From positions 186,001-250,000 of the forward strand of contig JALUXC010000008.1 of assembly GCA_027019165.1 (NCBI GenBank): a stretch of 64,000 nt of DNA, given 5' to 3'. Origin of the DNA: Pseudophaeobacter sp. (lineage in GTDB: Bacteria > Pseudomonadota > Alphaproteobacteria > Rhodobacterales > Rhodobacteraceae). Under the pieces are notes generated by a model that saw only the letters and a list, made by a program, of their open reading frames with translations, was not told the origin of the DNA and made no database searches. Shown here in pieces: positions 16,790-26,496 of this stretch. Each line of letters starts with the position of its first letter. The stretch's first letter is position 1. The translations under genes and the position numbers were made by a program.

Positions 16790-19153
16790 CTACTCCCGCG
16801 TTTTCATGACCTGGACCAGATCCAGACTATCCAGCCTCCGCCGCACCACCAGCACCGAAATCAGCGCAGCCCCCAGCACCACAAGGCTTGCCGTGGCAAA
16901 ACCCGCAGGTTTCAGGATCAGCGGTATCGCATAAATGTCGTTGGAAGAGGTTTCTGCCAGAAGTTTGGCAATCCCCGCCCCCAAGAGCCAGCCGACGGGC
17001 TGCGCCAAAAGGGCCAGAAGCATGGTTTCCCCCACCAGAATGAAAGAGACCTCGGCCCGCGTGAACCCGAGGATGCGCAGGCTGGCCAGCTCACGCGCGC
17101 GTTCGGACATCTGGATGCGCGCGCCGTTATAGGCCACACCCACCGTGATCAGCACCGCGATGACGCTATAGACCGTGGTCATGATGATGACGTTCTGGCG
17201 GATGGTGTCACGAAAGGACTGGCGGATCTCGGTCATCATCGACAGACCACTCAGCGAGGGCGTTTCCTTCAAGAGCGTGTGCAGCTCCGGCAGGGCATTG
17301 TGATCCAGCCGCAGATGCGCCGTGGTCACGCGCGGGGCCTGGCGCAGCAGCGCGCTGAGCGTATCGAGTTCCATATAGGCGCCAAGGCCGAAATACTGCC
17401 GCACGATGCCCGAGACACGCACCTGATGCGTCTCATTCCGACCGCCTTTGAATTCGACCTCAATTGTGTCACCCGGCTGCGCGGCAAGCTGATCGGCCAG
17501 ACGCTCGGACAAAAGGATACCCCCCGCTGGTGGCTCTACCACACGGGCGTCGGCGTCCAGAATGCGGGCCAGATCGGCGCCGGGGCGGCGGGCCTCAATC
17601 GAGACATCCTTGCTGAGGTTCCCATTGCGCAAGACGGCGGCCTGATAGAACTGTCCTTCGGCCTTGATGACCCCCGGCAGGTTGGCCACATCCGCCAGTG
17701 CGGTTTCGGGGATTTCCGGTGAAAAGATCAGCGCCGCATCCTGCCGGTTGGCCTGATAGAAAGAGGTCTCTACCATCTCGTCCAGCGCGTCCTGAAAGAA
17801 CCCCGAAGCGACCAGAACCGAGACCGCCAGCGACAGGCCCAGAATGCTGAGGCCGGAGCGGATCGGCCAGCGCACGAGGCTGCGCAGCACCATCATCACC
17901 GCCTGCGAAGGGCGCAGGCGGGTCAGCATCCGATCGATGATATTGCGTTTGAAGCGGGGCGGCGCGGGCGGCGACATCGCCACCGCCGGAGCAAGACGCG
18001 CCACAGCCAGCGCGCTTTGGGCGGCGCCAAGGCCAGCGGTCAGCAGCGCCAGTACCCCCGACAGCCCATAGGCATCAATCGGCGTGCGAAAGATAAGATA
18101 GGGAAACTCGTAAAACTGCGCATAGAGCTGTGCCAGCCCCCGCGCCAGCCAACTGCCCGCCGCCCAGCCGATCAGGACGCCCAGGCAGGCAATCAGCCCC
18201 GCCAGCATCAGATAGTGCAGGCAGACCTCGGCGTTGGAGTAGCCCAAGGCTTTCAGAAGGCCAATCTCGCTGCGCTCCAAAAGAACGATCCGCCCGATCA
18301 CCATATTGACCAGAAAGGCGCTGATCCCGAAAAAGATAGGCGGCAGGATCAGGGCGGTATTGTGCAACTGTTTCAGTTCGGCATCGATGAAACTGTCCGA
18401 GAGCTGCAGATCCCGCCCATGGGCGCCAAGCCCGCCATAGGGCGCAAGGATATCGTCGATCCGGTCGATCACCTCTTCGGCGCGGGCGGTGGGGTCGAGC
18501 TTGACCGACAGGCTGTTGAAGGCGCCCTGCATGTCGAATGCGGCCTCGGCCACGCGCTCGGGCAGCCAGAGGATACCAAAGGTTTCATTGTCCGGCATCA
18601 GCGCGCCGGGGCCAAGCGTGTAGATGAACTCGGGCGACAAGACGGTGCCGGTGATGCGGAACTCACGCCGGTTGCCATCAAGGTTGGCGCTGAACCTGTC
18701 GCCCAGCGCAAGGCCATTCGCCTCGGCAAAGGGTTCGTTGACCAGCACCTCGTCCGAGGCATCGGCCTCTGGCAGGCGCCCGGACCTGAGCAGCGGCACA
18801 TTCAAGAACGGCCCGCCATTGACCGGCAAGGACAGAACCAGCCCCGTGACCGTCTCCACCTTGCCCGGCAGATCAAGGATCGCATAGTGCTCTACCCGCG
18901 CCTCGCCCGCGCGCACACCATCGATGGCGAGGATCCGGCCCATCTCGTGATCAGGCACGCGGGTGGCCCTGGCAAAGACATCGGCAAAACGGTTGCGTTC
19001 ATAGTAGGCATCGCGGGTGTCACCCAGCGCCCGCTCCATGCCAAAGGCCATCAGGAGGATCGCCACCCCGCAGGCCAGCACCAGTGCAATCGCCAAGGCC
19101 TGCGCCCAGAGGCGGCGGAAACTGCGCAAGAGCTTGAGATCCAGCGCCTCCAT
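16790..19153 (-). CDS. ABC exporter permease with two FtsX domains
   Basis: 787 residues from the ATG at 19153, four bases after the ATPase stop; the frame is open to 19222 but that part overlaps the ATPase gene. An N-terminal membrane helix (RRLWAQALAIALVLACGVAILLMAF) precedes a periplasmic MacB-like domain. A first FtsX unit of about four helices lies near residues 270-400, then a second periplasmic domain and a second FtsX unit at the C-terminus (SERARELASLRILGFTRAEVSFILVGETMLL). This doubled architecture differs from MacB (one FtsX unit, fused ATPase) and resembles LolE-like or DevC-related mechanotransmission exporters. Substrate unknown. Confidence 0.88.
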   Translation of the reverse strand: MEALDLKLLRSFRRLWAQALAIALVLACGVAILLMAFGMERALGDTRDAYYERNRFADVFARATRVPDHEMGRILAIDGVRAGEARVEHYAILDLPGKVETVTGLVLSLPVNGGPFLNVPLLRSGRLPEADASDEVLVNEPFAEANGLALGDRFSANLDGNRREFRITGTVLSPEFIYTLGPGALMPDNETFGILWLPERVAEAAFDMQGAFNSLSVKLDPTARAEEVIDRIDDILAPYGGLGAHGRDLQLSDSFIDAELKQLHNTALILPPIFFGISAFLVNMVIGRIVLLERSEIGLLKALGYSNAEVCLHYLMLAGLIACLGVLIGWAAGSWLARGLAQLYAQFYEFPYLIFRTPIDAYGLSGVLALLTAGLGAAQSALAVARLAPAVAMSPPAPPRFKRNIIDRMLTRLRPSQAVMMVLRSLVRWPIRSGLSILGLSLAVSVLVASGFFQDALDEMVETSFYQANRQDAALIFSPEIPETALADVANLPGVIKAEGQFYQAAVLRNGNLSKDVSIEARRPGADLARILDADARVVEPPAGGILLSERLADQLAAQPGDTIEVEFKGGRNETHQVRVSGIVRQYFGLGAYMELDTLSALLRQAPRVTTAHLRLDHNALPELHTLLKETPSLSGLSMMTEIRQSFRDTIRQNVIIMTTVYSVIAVLITVGVAYNGARIQMSERARELASLRILGFTRAEVSFILVGETMLLALLAQPVGWLLGAGIAKLLAETSSNDIYAIPLILKPAGFATASLVVLGAALISVLVVRRRLDSLDLVQVMKTRE

Positions 19154-19157
19154 CGCC

Positions 19158-19865
19158 CTACCACTCGATCTCGGACGGGGCGAGCTGGGTGTCGTTTTCC
19201 TCCACAAGCCGGATCTTGCCATCCTGGAACCAGATCACCCGATGCGCCATCTGCCGGATCGCAGCGTTATGGGTGATCACCACGGTGGTGGTGCCGGTGG
19301 TCTCGTTGATGCGCTGCAGCGCCTCCAGCACCTGCACGCCAGTCTTGCTGTCGAGCGCGCCGGTGGGTTCATCGCACAACAGGATCTCAGGCCGTTTGGC
19401 GATGGCGCGGGCAATGGCAACGCGCTGCTGCTCACCGCCTGACATTTCAGCCGGGAAGTGATCCATGCGGGCGCCCAGACCGACCTCCTTCAGCGCCTCT
19501 TCGGGCGGCATCGGGTTGCGGGCCACATCCGTCACCAGTTGCACGTTCTCCCAGGCCGTCAGGCTGGGCACCAGGTTGTAGAACTGAAAGACAAAGCCGA
19601 CGTGATCGCGCCGATAGCGCGTGAGCCCGCGATCATTCATGGTGGTGAGTTCCTGATCGCGAAACCAGACCCGCCCGTCGGTGGCGTGATCAAGGCCGCC
19701 AAGGATGTTCAAAAGAGTCGACTTGCCGCTGCCCGAAGGACCAAGCAGAACCACCAGTTCGCCGGTGAACAGTTCCAGGTCCACGCCAGCCAGGGCATGC
19801 ACCTTTTGCGTGCCGGTGTCATAGACCTTGGTCACGCCTTCGGTTTTGAAAACGACATCTCTCAT
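19158..19865 (-). CDS. ABC exporter ATPase (LolD/MacB type)
   Basis: 235 residues. Walker [11 protein letters not shown]-loop [18 protein letters not shown], signature [14 protein letters not shown], Walker [13 protein letters not shown] and H-loop VVITHN are all intact. The [12 protein letters not shown] stretch is characteristic of the LolD/MacB/FtsE branch that drives FtsX-type permeases. The ATG at 19865 is preferred (AGAGG five bases upstream) to the GTG two codons earlier. First gene of the operon with the permease and HlyD adaptor; the 198 bases up to the next gene on the plus strand should hold both promoters. Confidence 0.93.
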   Translation of the reverse strand: MRDVVFKTEGVTKVYDTGTQKVHALAGVDLELFTGELVVLLGPSGSGKSTLLNILGGLDHATDGRVWFRDQELTTMNDRGLTRYRRDHVGFVFQFYNLVPSLTAWENVQLVTDVARNPMPPEEALKEVGLGARMDHFPAEMSGGEQQRVAIARAIAKRPEILLCDEPTGALDSKTGVQVLEALQRINETTGTTTVVITHNAAIRQMAHRVIWFQDGKIRLVEENDTQLAPSEIEW

Positions 19866-20063
19866 AATCACCTCTCACCCCAAGGGATAGGCGCGCTGCA
19901 CTGCAGAGACTTTGACATGGCTCAACCTGAAACCAAAGCCTGCTGTGCCCCCTCGCAGAAAAGTTGTCGAAAAGACGCAAGGTGATCAGCCCCTAGAGGG
20001 TTATGAAACTTGACGAATTTGGATTTCCCGGCAGGATCTGCCAGCAGAACCAGGGAGGAAAAC

Positions 20064-21686
20064 ATGTCAGATGAAAATCAGGCTGCGCCGCCGGACGCGC
20101 AGCTCAGCGCCACCATAGCCCGCGCCCGCAGCCAGCAACTGGGCGATCTCTTGCGCCGTAGCGCAGCCCGCACACCAAACAAGACCGCGCTGGTCTTTCG
20201 CGGTGAGCGCGACAGTTTCGCCGAGCTGGACCGCGTGGTGAACAGCTGCGCCAATGCGCTGGCCGCGCGCGGCATCACCAAGGGCGACCGGGTCGCGCTG
20301 TATTCCCACAACAACCGCGCCTTTGTGGTGATCCGCTTTGCGCTGGCCCGGCTTGGGGCAGTGATGACGCCGGTGAATTTCATGCTGAGCGCCAATGATG
20401 TGGCCTATATCCTTGAGCACTCCGGCGCGCGGGCGATCATTGCCGAGGATGCCCTGTGCGCCACCGCCGATGCGGCCCTCTCCCAGCTTGATCAACCGAT
20501 GCTATTCCGCCTGTCGATCGCCCATGCGCTCGATAGCCTGCCCAACGGCTGGGAGGCCGTCGAGCCGCTGTTCGATCACCCCGATGTCAGCACGCCCTAT
20601 GTGGAGATCGCGGGCGATGATCCGATCCAGATGATGTACACCAGCGGAACGGAATCCCGGCCCAAGGGCGCGCTACTGTCCTCGGATGCGCTTTATGCGC
20701 AATACGGCAGCTGCATCAGTGATGGCGAGATGTCCGCCAGCGATATCGAACTTCACTGTCTGCCGCTGTTCCACTGTGCACAGCTCGACTGTTTCCTGAC
20801 GCCGGACCTGTACCTTGGTGCGACCAGTATCCTGATGGAGGCAGCCGATCCGGGCCTGATGCTCAAGGCCATCGCGGAGGAAGGCGTCACCAAGCTGTTC
20901 TGCCCGCCCACCGTCTGGATCGCCCTTCTGCGCCACCCCGATTTTGACACAACCGACCTCAGCTCCCTGCAAAAGGGCTACTATGGTGCTTCGATCATGC
21001 CGACGGCCATTATCGAAGAGCTGACCACGCGCCTGCCGAACCTGCGCCTGTTCAATTTCTACGGCCAGACGGAAATGGCCCCGGTCGCGACGATCCTGTT
21101 GCCGGACGAACAGCTGAGCAAGCTTGGCTCTGCCGGGCGGCCCGCGCTGAATGTGGAAACCCGCGTGGTGGATGATGCGGGCAACGACCTGCCCGTGAGC
21201 GAAGTGGGAGAGATCGTCCATCGCAGCCCGCATCTGATCCTTGGCTATTACAACGACCCGGCCAAAACCGCCGAAGCCTTTGAGGGCGGCTGGTTCCACT
21301 CGGGCGATCTGGGGCGGTTCGATGAGGACGGCTATCTCTATGTTGTCGACCGCAAGAAGGACATGATCAAGACGGGCGGCGAAAACGTCGCCAGCCGCGA
21401 AGTCGAAGAAGCCATCTTCCGCCATCCCGCCGTGGCCGAGGTCGCCGTATTTGGCGTGCCCCACCCCAAATGGATCGAAGCGGTGACCGCCGTCATCGTG
21501 CCCAAACCGGGAGAAGAGATCACCATCGAGGCTTTGCAGGCCTACTGCGGCGACAGGCTTTCACACTTCAAACGGCCCAAACATGTCGCCATTGCCGAGG
21601 CCCTGCCCAAGAACGCCAGCGGCAAGATCCTGAAAAAAGACCTGCGCATCGAATACGCCGGGATCTTTGCGTCGGAAACCGCCTGA
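20064..21686 (+). CDS. AMP-dependent acyl-CoA synthetase (FadD-like)
   Basis: 540 residues from the ATG at 20064, which has GGGAGGA seven bases upstream (the frame is open from 20010). Motifs: A3 MMYTSGTESRPKGALLS, A5 NFYGQTEMAP, A7 WFHSGDLGRFDEDGYL, and the catalytic C-terminal lysine in NASGKILKKDL. The sequence YVVDRKKDMIKTGGENVASREVE is the standard linker of long- or medium-chain acyl-CoA ligases. It activates a carboxylate to its CoA ester. Monocistronic in appearance, with a hairpin after the stop; divergent from the exporter operon. It differs clearly from the ligase at 14071 and is probably for another substrate. Confidence 0.9.
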   Translation: MSDENQAAPPDAQLSATIARARSQQLGDLLRRSAARTPNKTALVFRGERDSFAELDRVVNSCANALAARGITKGDRVALYSHNNRAFVVIRFALARLGAVMTPVNFMLSANDVAYILEHSGARAIIAEDALCATADAALSQLDQPMLFRLSIAHALDSLPNGWEAVEPLFDHPDVSTPYVEIAGDDPIQMMYTSGTESRPKGALLSSDALYAQYGSCISDGEMSASDIELHCLPLFHCAQLDCFLTPDLYLGATSILMEAADPGLMLKAIAEEGVTKLFCPPTVWIALLRHPDFDTTDLSSLQKGYYGASIMPTAIIEELTTRLPNLRLFNFYGQTEMAPVATILLPDEQLSKLGSAGRPALNVETRVVDDAGNDLPVSEVGEIVHRSPHLILGYYNDPAKTAEAFEGGWFHSGDLGRFDEDGYLYVVDRKKDMIKTGGENVASREVEEAIFRHPAVAEVAVFGVPHPKWIEAVTAVIVPKPGEEITIEALQAYCGDRLSHFKRPKHVAIAEALPKNASGKILKKDLRIEYAGIFASETA

Positions 21687-21703
21687 GCCAGGGCAATTCC
21701 TCT

Positions 21704-21734
21704 GATGCCCCGCCCATGCGCGGCGCGGGGCATC
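21704..21734 (+). terminator. Hairpin after acyl-CoA synthetase gene
   Basis: A perfect 10-bp stem pairs GATGCCCCGC (21704-21713) with GCGGGGCATC (21725-21734), 18 bases after the stop codon. No U-tract follows, so it may be an RNA 3'-end stabiliser or a factor-assisted terminator. Confidence 0.5.
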
Positions 21735-21924
21735 GTCACCGGCGCCGTCCGCCCTTTGGCGCAGAAAGTGGCGAAAAATCTTGCAAACGCACAATATTTG
21801 CGCACATGCTTTGAGACATAGCACTCCAACGGTTGTCCGCTTGCTTGGTGGGCGCAACATTTTTACCGATTGGACAATCGCTCCACGATTTGAAAGGGGC
21901 GAATTTCAACAGGGGGATTGTTCC

Positions 21925-22950
21925 ATGAAAGATAAAGCCACGGGCGTTCTGTCACGCCGCCAGTTTCTGGGCACCAGCGCTGCCGCCGCATTGACCGCAG
22001 GCGCTTTGTCTGCGCCCAGCCGTCTGTTTGCCAGCGAACCGCTGAAAGTTGCAGGCATCTACACTGTTCCGGTCGAACAGCAATGGGTCAGCCGCATTCA
22101 CGTGGCAGCCCTGACAGCGCAGGATCGCGGTGACATCAGCTATACCTATTCCGAGAACACCTCGAACTCGGACTACTCCCGCGTCATGCGCGAATATGCC
22201 GAGCAAGGCTACCAGATGATCATCGGTGAGATCTTCGGTGTCGAGGCCGAAGCGCGCGAGGTCATGGCCGACTACCCGGATGTGGCCTTCCTGATGGGCT
22301 CTTCCTTCAAGGAAGACGCCGCGATTCCGAACCTCTCGGTCTTTGACAACTACATCCAGGATGCGGCGTACCTGTCGGGCATCATTGCAGGCTCTATGTC
22401 CAAATCGGGCAATATCGGTATGGTCGGCGGCTTCCCGATCCCAGAGGTCAACCGCCTGATGCACGCCTTCATGGCCGGCGCGCGCGAAATGAACCCCGAG
22501 ATGAAGTTCCAGGTCTCCTTCATCGGCTCATGGTTCGACCCGCCAAAGGCCAAGGAAACCGCCTTTGCGATGATCGAGAACGGCGCCGATATCCTTTATG
22601 CGGAACGCTTTGGCGTCTCGGATGCGGCCAAGGAAAAGGGCATTCTGGCCATCGGCAACGTGATCGACACGCAGGCGGATTATCCCGAGACCGTCGTTGC
22701 CTCCGCCATCTGGCATTTCGAACCGACGCTGGATGCAGCCATCGCCGCGGTCAAGGCTGGCTCCTTCACCGCCGCCGATTACGGCATCTATTCCTTCATG
22801 AAGGAAGGCGGCTGCTCGCTGGCCCCCTATGGCACCTTCGAGGGCAAGATCCCGCAAGAGGCGCTCGATCTGGTCGCCGCCCGCACCGCCGCGATCAAGG
22901 ACGGCTCCTACACCGTCGCGATCAACGACGAAGAGCCCAAATCCTCGTGA
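21925..22950 (+). CDS. BMP-family ABC transporter substrate-binding protein
   Basis: 341 residues. A Tat signal peptide is visible (LSRRQFLGTSAAAALTAGAL), so the protein is exported folded. The mature part has the basic-membrane-protein pattern of nucleoside/purine-binding proteins: KVAGIYTVPVEQQWVSRIH, a GYQMIIGEIFGVE segment, AAYLSGIIAGSMSKSGNIGMVGG, and the closing ADYGIYSFMKEGGCSLAPYG block. The start follows AGGGGGATT. It begins a five-gene operon with the ATPase, two permeases and a cytosine-deaminase-like enzyme, so a nucleobase or nucleoside ligand is likely. The 238-base upstream interval has no riboswitch that I recognise. Confidence 0.92.
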   Translation: MKDKATGVLSRRQFLGTSAAAALTAGALSAPSRLFASEPLKVAGIYTVPVEQQWVSRIHVAALTAQDRGDISYTYSENTSNSDYSRVMREYAEQGYQMIIGEIFGVEAEAREVMADYPDVAFLMGSSFKEDAAIPNLSVFDNYIQDAAYLSGIIAGSMSKSGNIGMVGGFPIPEVNRLMHAFMAGAREMNPEMKFQVSFIGSWFDPPKAKETAFAMIENGADILYAERFGVSDAAKEKGILAIGNVIDTQADYPETVVASAIWHFEPTLDAAIAAVKAGSFTAADYGIYSFMKEGGCSLAPYGTFEGKIPQEALDLVAARTAAIKDGSYTVAINDEEPKSS

Positions 22951-22966
22951 TGCGGGCCTTTGAGGT

Positions 22967-24511
22967 ATGACTGACACGGAAAAGGCGCAGGTTGTCCTGC
23001 GCCTTGACGGCATCACCAAACGGTTCGGCCCCGTCACCGCCAATGAGGACGTCAGCTTTGCCCTGAACCGGGGCGAGGTCATTGCCCTGTTGGGCGAAAA
23101 CGGCGCGGGCAAGACCACGCTGATGAACATCCTGTTCGGCCAGTACACCGCCGATGAAGGATCGGTCGAGCTGTTCAGCCAGCCCCTGCCCGCCGGTAAT
23201 CCGCGCGCCGCGCTGGACGCTGGTGTGGGCATGGTGCATCAGCACTTTACCCTGGCCGGGAACCTGACGGTTTGGGAAAACATCGTGCTGGGCGTTGATG
23301 CGCTCAGTGCGGCCAGCCTGCGGCCTGCCAACGCCAAGGCCCGCATCCGCCAACTTTCTGAGCGCTTTCACCTGAAGGTCGACCCGGACGCCAAAGTGGG
23401 CCGCCTCACCGTGGGCGAGCGTCAGCGGGTTGAGATCCTGAAGGCGCTTTATCGCAACGCCAAGATCCTGATCCTGGACGAGCCCACCGCCGTTCTGACC
23501 CCGCAAGAGGCCGACGCCCTGTTCGCCACCCTGCGCGAGGCGATTGCCTCTGGTCTCTCGGTGATCTTCATTTCCCACAAGCTGCACGAGGTGATGGCGA
23601 TCTCCGACCGCGTGCTGGTGCTGCGCCATGGCCGCCTTGTGGCCGAGCGCGCCACCCAAGACACCAATGGCGAAGAGCTCGCCGCGCTGATGGTCGGGGC
23701 CGAGGTGAGCGCGCCCAGCATCGCCCCTGCCTCCCCCGGCGCGCCGCTTTTGTCCATGCGTGATGTGACCACGCCCGGCGCAGGCTCCGCGCCCGGCCTT
23801 GCCCGCGTCAGTCTCGATCTGCGGGCCGGTCAGATCACCGGGCTTGCCGGTGTGTCCGGCAATGGTCAGGCGGCGCTGTCGGATCTGATCTCGGGGCTCA
23901 TTTCCCCGTCCAGCGGCACCCTGGAGTTACACGGGGCATCGCCGCAGGGCTGGTCGCCGCGCAGCGCCATCGCAAATGGCGTGGCCCGCATTCCCGAAGA
24001 CAGGCACAAGACCGGCACCATCGCAGATTTCGACCTCACCGAGAATGCCATCCTTGAGACCTACGCCACCCGGTTCAGCAAACGTGGCTGGCTCGACTGG
24101 GTCGGCGCGCGCGCCTTTGCGCAAAAGCTGATCGAAGGCTACGACATCCGCTGCCCTGGACCGGACATCCGCATCCGCCTTTTGTCGGGCGGCAATATGC
24201 AGAAACTGATCCTGGGCCGCGTTCTGGAAGGCGCACCGGATATCATCCTGGCGAACCAGCCTGTCCGCGGCCTGGACATTGGCGCGGTGAACTATGTGCA
24301 CGAGCAACTGGCCAAGGCCCGCGACCGGGGCGCCGCCGTTCTGCTGATCTCCGAAGATCTCGACGAAATCATGCGCCTGTCGGATGTGATCCATGTGATC
24401 TCCGAAGGGCGGCTCAGCCCGGAATTTGCCCGTGGCACCATGCGCCCCGAGGATCTGGGCCGCTGGATGGCGGGCGAGGGTTTTGAGAAGGGAATGACCG
24501 ATGCGGCTTGA
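22967..24511 (+). CDS. ABC importer ATPase, double-domain (BMP/nucleoside type)
   Basis: 514 residues with two ATPase domains. The first has Walker A GENGAGKTT, signature LTVGERQRVEILKAL and Walker B ILILDEPTAVLTP, H-loop FISHK. The second has the family-typical altered Walker A (GVSGNGQAALSDL) and an intact signature LSGGNMQKLILGR, ILANQPVRGLDIGA and LLISEDLDE. This is the normal form for nucleoside and monosaccharide importers of the RbsA/NupA type. The start lies 16 bases after the binding-protein stop; the end overlaps the first permease by 11 bases. Confidence 0.94.
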   Translation: MTDTEKAQVVLRLDGITKRFGPVTANEDVSFALNRGEVIALLGENGAGKTTLMNILFGQYTADEGSVELFSQPLPAGNPRAALDAGVGMVHQHFTLAGNLTVWENIVLGVDALSAASLRPANAKARIRQLSERFHLKVDPDAKVGRLTVGERQRVEILKALYRNAKILILDEPTAVLTPQEADALFATLREAIASGLSVIFISHKLHEVMAISDRVLVLRHGRLVAERATQDTNGEELAALMVGAEVSAPSIAPASPGAPLLSMRDVTTPGAGSAPGLARVSLDLRAGQITGLAGVSGNGQAALSDLISGLISPSSGTLELHGASPQGWSPRSAIANGVARIPEDRHKTGTIADFDLTENAILETYATRFSKRGWLDWVGARAFAQKLIEGYDIRCPGPDIRIRLLSGGNMQKLILGRVLEGAPDIILANQPVRGLDIGAVNYVHEQLAKARDRGAAVLLISEDLDEIMRLSDVIHVISEGRLSPEFARGTMRPEDLGRWMAGEGFEKGMTDAA

Positions 24512-25550
24512 ACCCATTGCAGCGCCCTCCGTCGGGCGGCGCGTCCTGCCGCCTGCGCTGGCGATCGGAGCAACCTTTGTGGTGGCGGCGCTCTTGGCGA
24601 TGATCGCGGGCGGCAATCCTTTCGCAGTCTTTGGCCTGATCCTGAAAGGGGCGTTTGGCTCAAAGTTCGCAATCCTTGAAACGCTCAACAGCGCCACGCC
24701 CCTGATCTTTACCGGCCTTGCCATCGCCGTCGCCTTTCGCGCCAAGCTGTGGAACATCGGCGCCGAGGCGCAGCTCTATGCAGGCGCGGTGATTACCGTG
24801 GTTCTGGGCACCGGTGCCCTGTCACTGCCCGCGCCGCTGATGCTGGCGCTTTGTGGTCTTGCCGCGATGCTGGTGGGCGCGCTGATCCTCTTGGGGCCTG
24901 CGCTACTCAAGACCCGGCTGGGCGTCGATGAGGTGGTGACGACGCTGCTGCTCAATTTCATTTTCCTGTTGTTCGTCAGCTACCTGCTGGAAGGTCCGCT
25001 GAAAGATCCGATGGGCATGGGCTGGCCCAAATCCGCGCGGCTGATCCCTGAGGCCCGCCTGCCCCGTATCGTCGAGGGGCTGCGCTTGCACTGGGGCTTT
25101 GCGCTGGCGCTGATCGCCGCTGTTGCAGTCTGGGTGATCAACACCCGCACCACGCTCGGCTATGAAATGCGCGCCGTCGGCCAGAACGCCGAAGCCGCAG
25201 CATTTGCAGGCATTCCGGTGACCCGCGTGATCCTGAAAACCGCGCTTTTGTCCGGTGGCCTTGCTGGCCTTGCGGGGTTTTCCGAGGTCTCGGGCCTCAA
25301 GGGATCGCTGACGCTCGATCTGTCGCCCGGCTTTGGCTACACCGGCATCGTGGTGGCCATGCTTGCGCTGTTGCACCCCTTGGGCGTGGTTGTCGCGGCG
25401 CTGTTTGTGGCGGCCATATTCGTGGGCGCCGACAGCATGAGCCGCGCGGCGGGCGTGCCGAGCTATCTGGCTGACATCATGCTCGCCTCGGCGCTGTTGT
25501 TCATGGTGCTGGCGATCCTTCTCACCAAATTCCGCGTGCGGAGGGACTGA
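24501..25550 (+). CDS. ABC importer permease, BMP/nucleoside type, subunit 1
   Basis: 349 residues, about ten hydrophobic segments. Contains the BPD_transp_2 landmarks NSATPLIFTGLAIAVAFRAKLWNIGAEAQLY and, near the middle, TTLGYEMRAVGQNAEAAAFAGI (the coupling-helix region EAA-like loop). This pair of features is specific for NupP/YufP-type permeases of nucleoside importers. Overlaps the ATPase end by 11 bases and is followed after one base by its partner permease. Confidence 0.93.
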   Translation: MRLEPIAAPSVGRRVLPPALAIGATFVVAALLAMIAGGNPFAVFGLILKGAFGSKFAILETLNSATPLIFTGLAIAVAFRAKLWNIGAEAQLYAGAVITVVLGTGALSLPAPLMLALCGLAAMLVGALILLGPALLKTRLGVDEVVTTLLLNFIFLLFVSYLLEGPLKDPMGMGWPKSARLIPEARLPRIVEGLRLHWGFALALIAAVAVWVINTRTTLGYEMRAVGQNAEAAAFAGIPVTRVILKTALLSGGLAGLAGFSEVSGLKGSLTLDLSPGFGYTGIVVAMLALLHPLGVVVAALFVAAIFVGADSMSRAAGVPSYLADIMLASALLFMVLAILLTKFRVRRD

Positions 25551-25551
25551 T

Positions 25552-26496
25552 ATGGACCTGATCGACATCCTTTTGTCCGCAAGTTTCTGGGCTGCGGCCA
25601 TCCGCATCGCCTCACCGCTGATATTCGCCACCATCGGAGAGCTGATCTGCGAGCGCGCGGGCGTTTTGAACCTTGGTATCGAAGGCATCATGGTCGCGGG
25701 TGCCTTTGCAGGCTGGATCGCCGTCTGGGGCGGCTTGCCGCTTTGGGGCGGGGTCGCTGTGGCCCTGTTGACGGGCATGATGCTGGGGCTGGTGCATTCG
25801 GTCTTCTCGGTGCCCTTTGGCCTGTCGCAGCATGTGGTGGGGGTCGGCCTCACGCTGCTGGCGACCTCACTCACCTTTTACACCTATCGCGTGGTCCTGC
25901 CCGAGGTGTCATCGCCGCCCAAGATCACGGCCTTCCAGCCTTATGAGATCCCGCTGTTGTCTGATCTGCCTCTGGTCGGCCCGGCGCTGTTTTCGCAGAC
26001 ACCGCTCACCTATGCGGCATTCATACTGGCGGGGCTGACCGCGCTGGTGCTCTATCGCACGCCCCTTGGCCTTGCGGTGCGCGCTGCCGGGGAAAATCCG
26101 CAGGCCGTCGCCGCCCAAGGTCTGTCGGTCACCGCCATCCGCATGGGCGCGGTTGTGGTCGGCTCGGGCTTCATGGCCATCGGAGGCGCCTTTCTGACGC
26201 TTTCTGCCTTTGACAGTTTCTTCTTTGACATGGTGAACGGGCGCGGCTGGATCTGCATTGCACTGGTGGTTTTTGGCGCCTGGAAACCGGGCAAGGCGGT
26301 GCTGGGCGCAATCCTGTTTGCCGCCTTTGACGCGCTACAGATCCGCCTGCAGCAAACCGGCATCGGCGCGGTGGTGCCCTATCAGGTCTTCCTGATGATG
26401 CCCTATATCCTGTCCATTCTGGCGCTGGTGGTGATGTCCCGCCGCGCCGAGATCCCGGCGGCGCTGATGGTGCCCTTCAACAAAGGGGAAAGATGA
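25552..26496 (+). CDS. ABC importer permease, BMP/nucleoside type, subunit 2
   Basis: 314 residues. It has the NupQ/YufQ-type pattern: SPLIFATIGELICERAGVLNLGIEGIM near the N-terminus (the GE...GVLNLGIEG signature), SQHVVGVGLTLLATSLTF and the coupling loop TPLGLAVRAAGENPQAVAAQGLS. Pairs with the previous subunit to form the channel. The stop overlaps the start of the deaminase gene (ATGA type), so transporter and enzyme are made together. Confidence 0.93.
   Translation: MDLIDILLSASFWAAAIRIASPLIFATIGELICERAGVLNLGIEGIMVAGAFAGWIAVWGGLPLWGGVAVALLTGMMLGLVHSVFSVPFGLSQHVVGVGLTLLATSLTFYTYRVVLPEVSSPPKITAFQPYEIPLLSDLPLVGPALFSQTPLTYAAFILAGLTALVLYRTPLGLAVRAAGENPQAVAAQGLSVTAIRMGAVVVGSGFMAIGGAFLTLSAFDSFFFDMVNGRGWICIALVVFGAWKPGKAVLGAILFAAFDALQIRLQQTGIGAVVPYQVFLMMPYILSILALVVMSRRAEIPAALMVPFNKGER

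Noticed and set aside
18017-19276. A 419-codon plus-strand frame, and similar ones at 58339-59796, 62143-63219 and, on the minus strand, 24903-25874
   Set aside because: All are antisense to well-supported genes, low in hydrophobic pattern and without recognisable motifs or ribosome sites.
23821-24100. Altered Walker A in the second half of the BMP-type ATPase
   Set aside because: This is the normal form in nucleoside and sugar ATPases of this type, so it is not an anomaly like the one in glpS/glpT.
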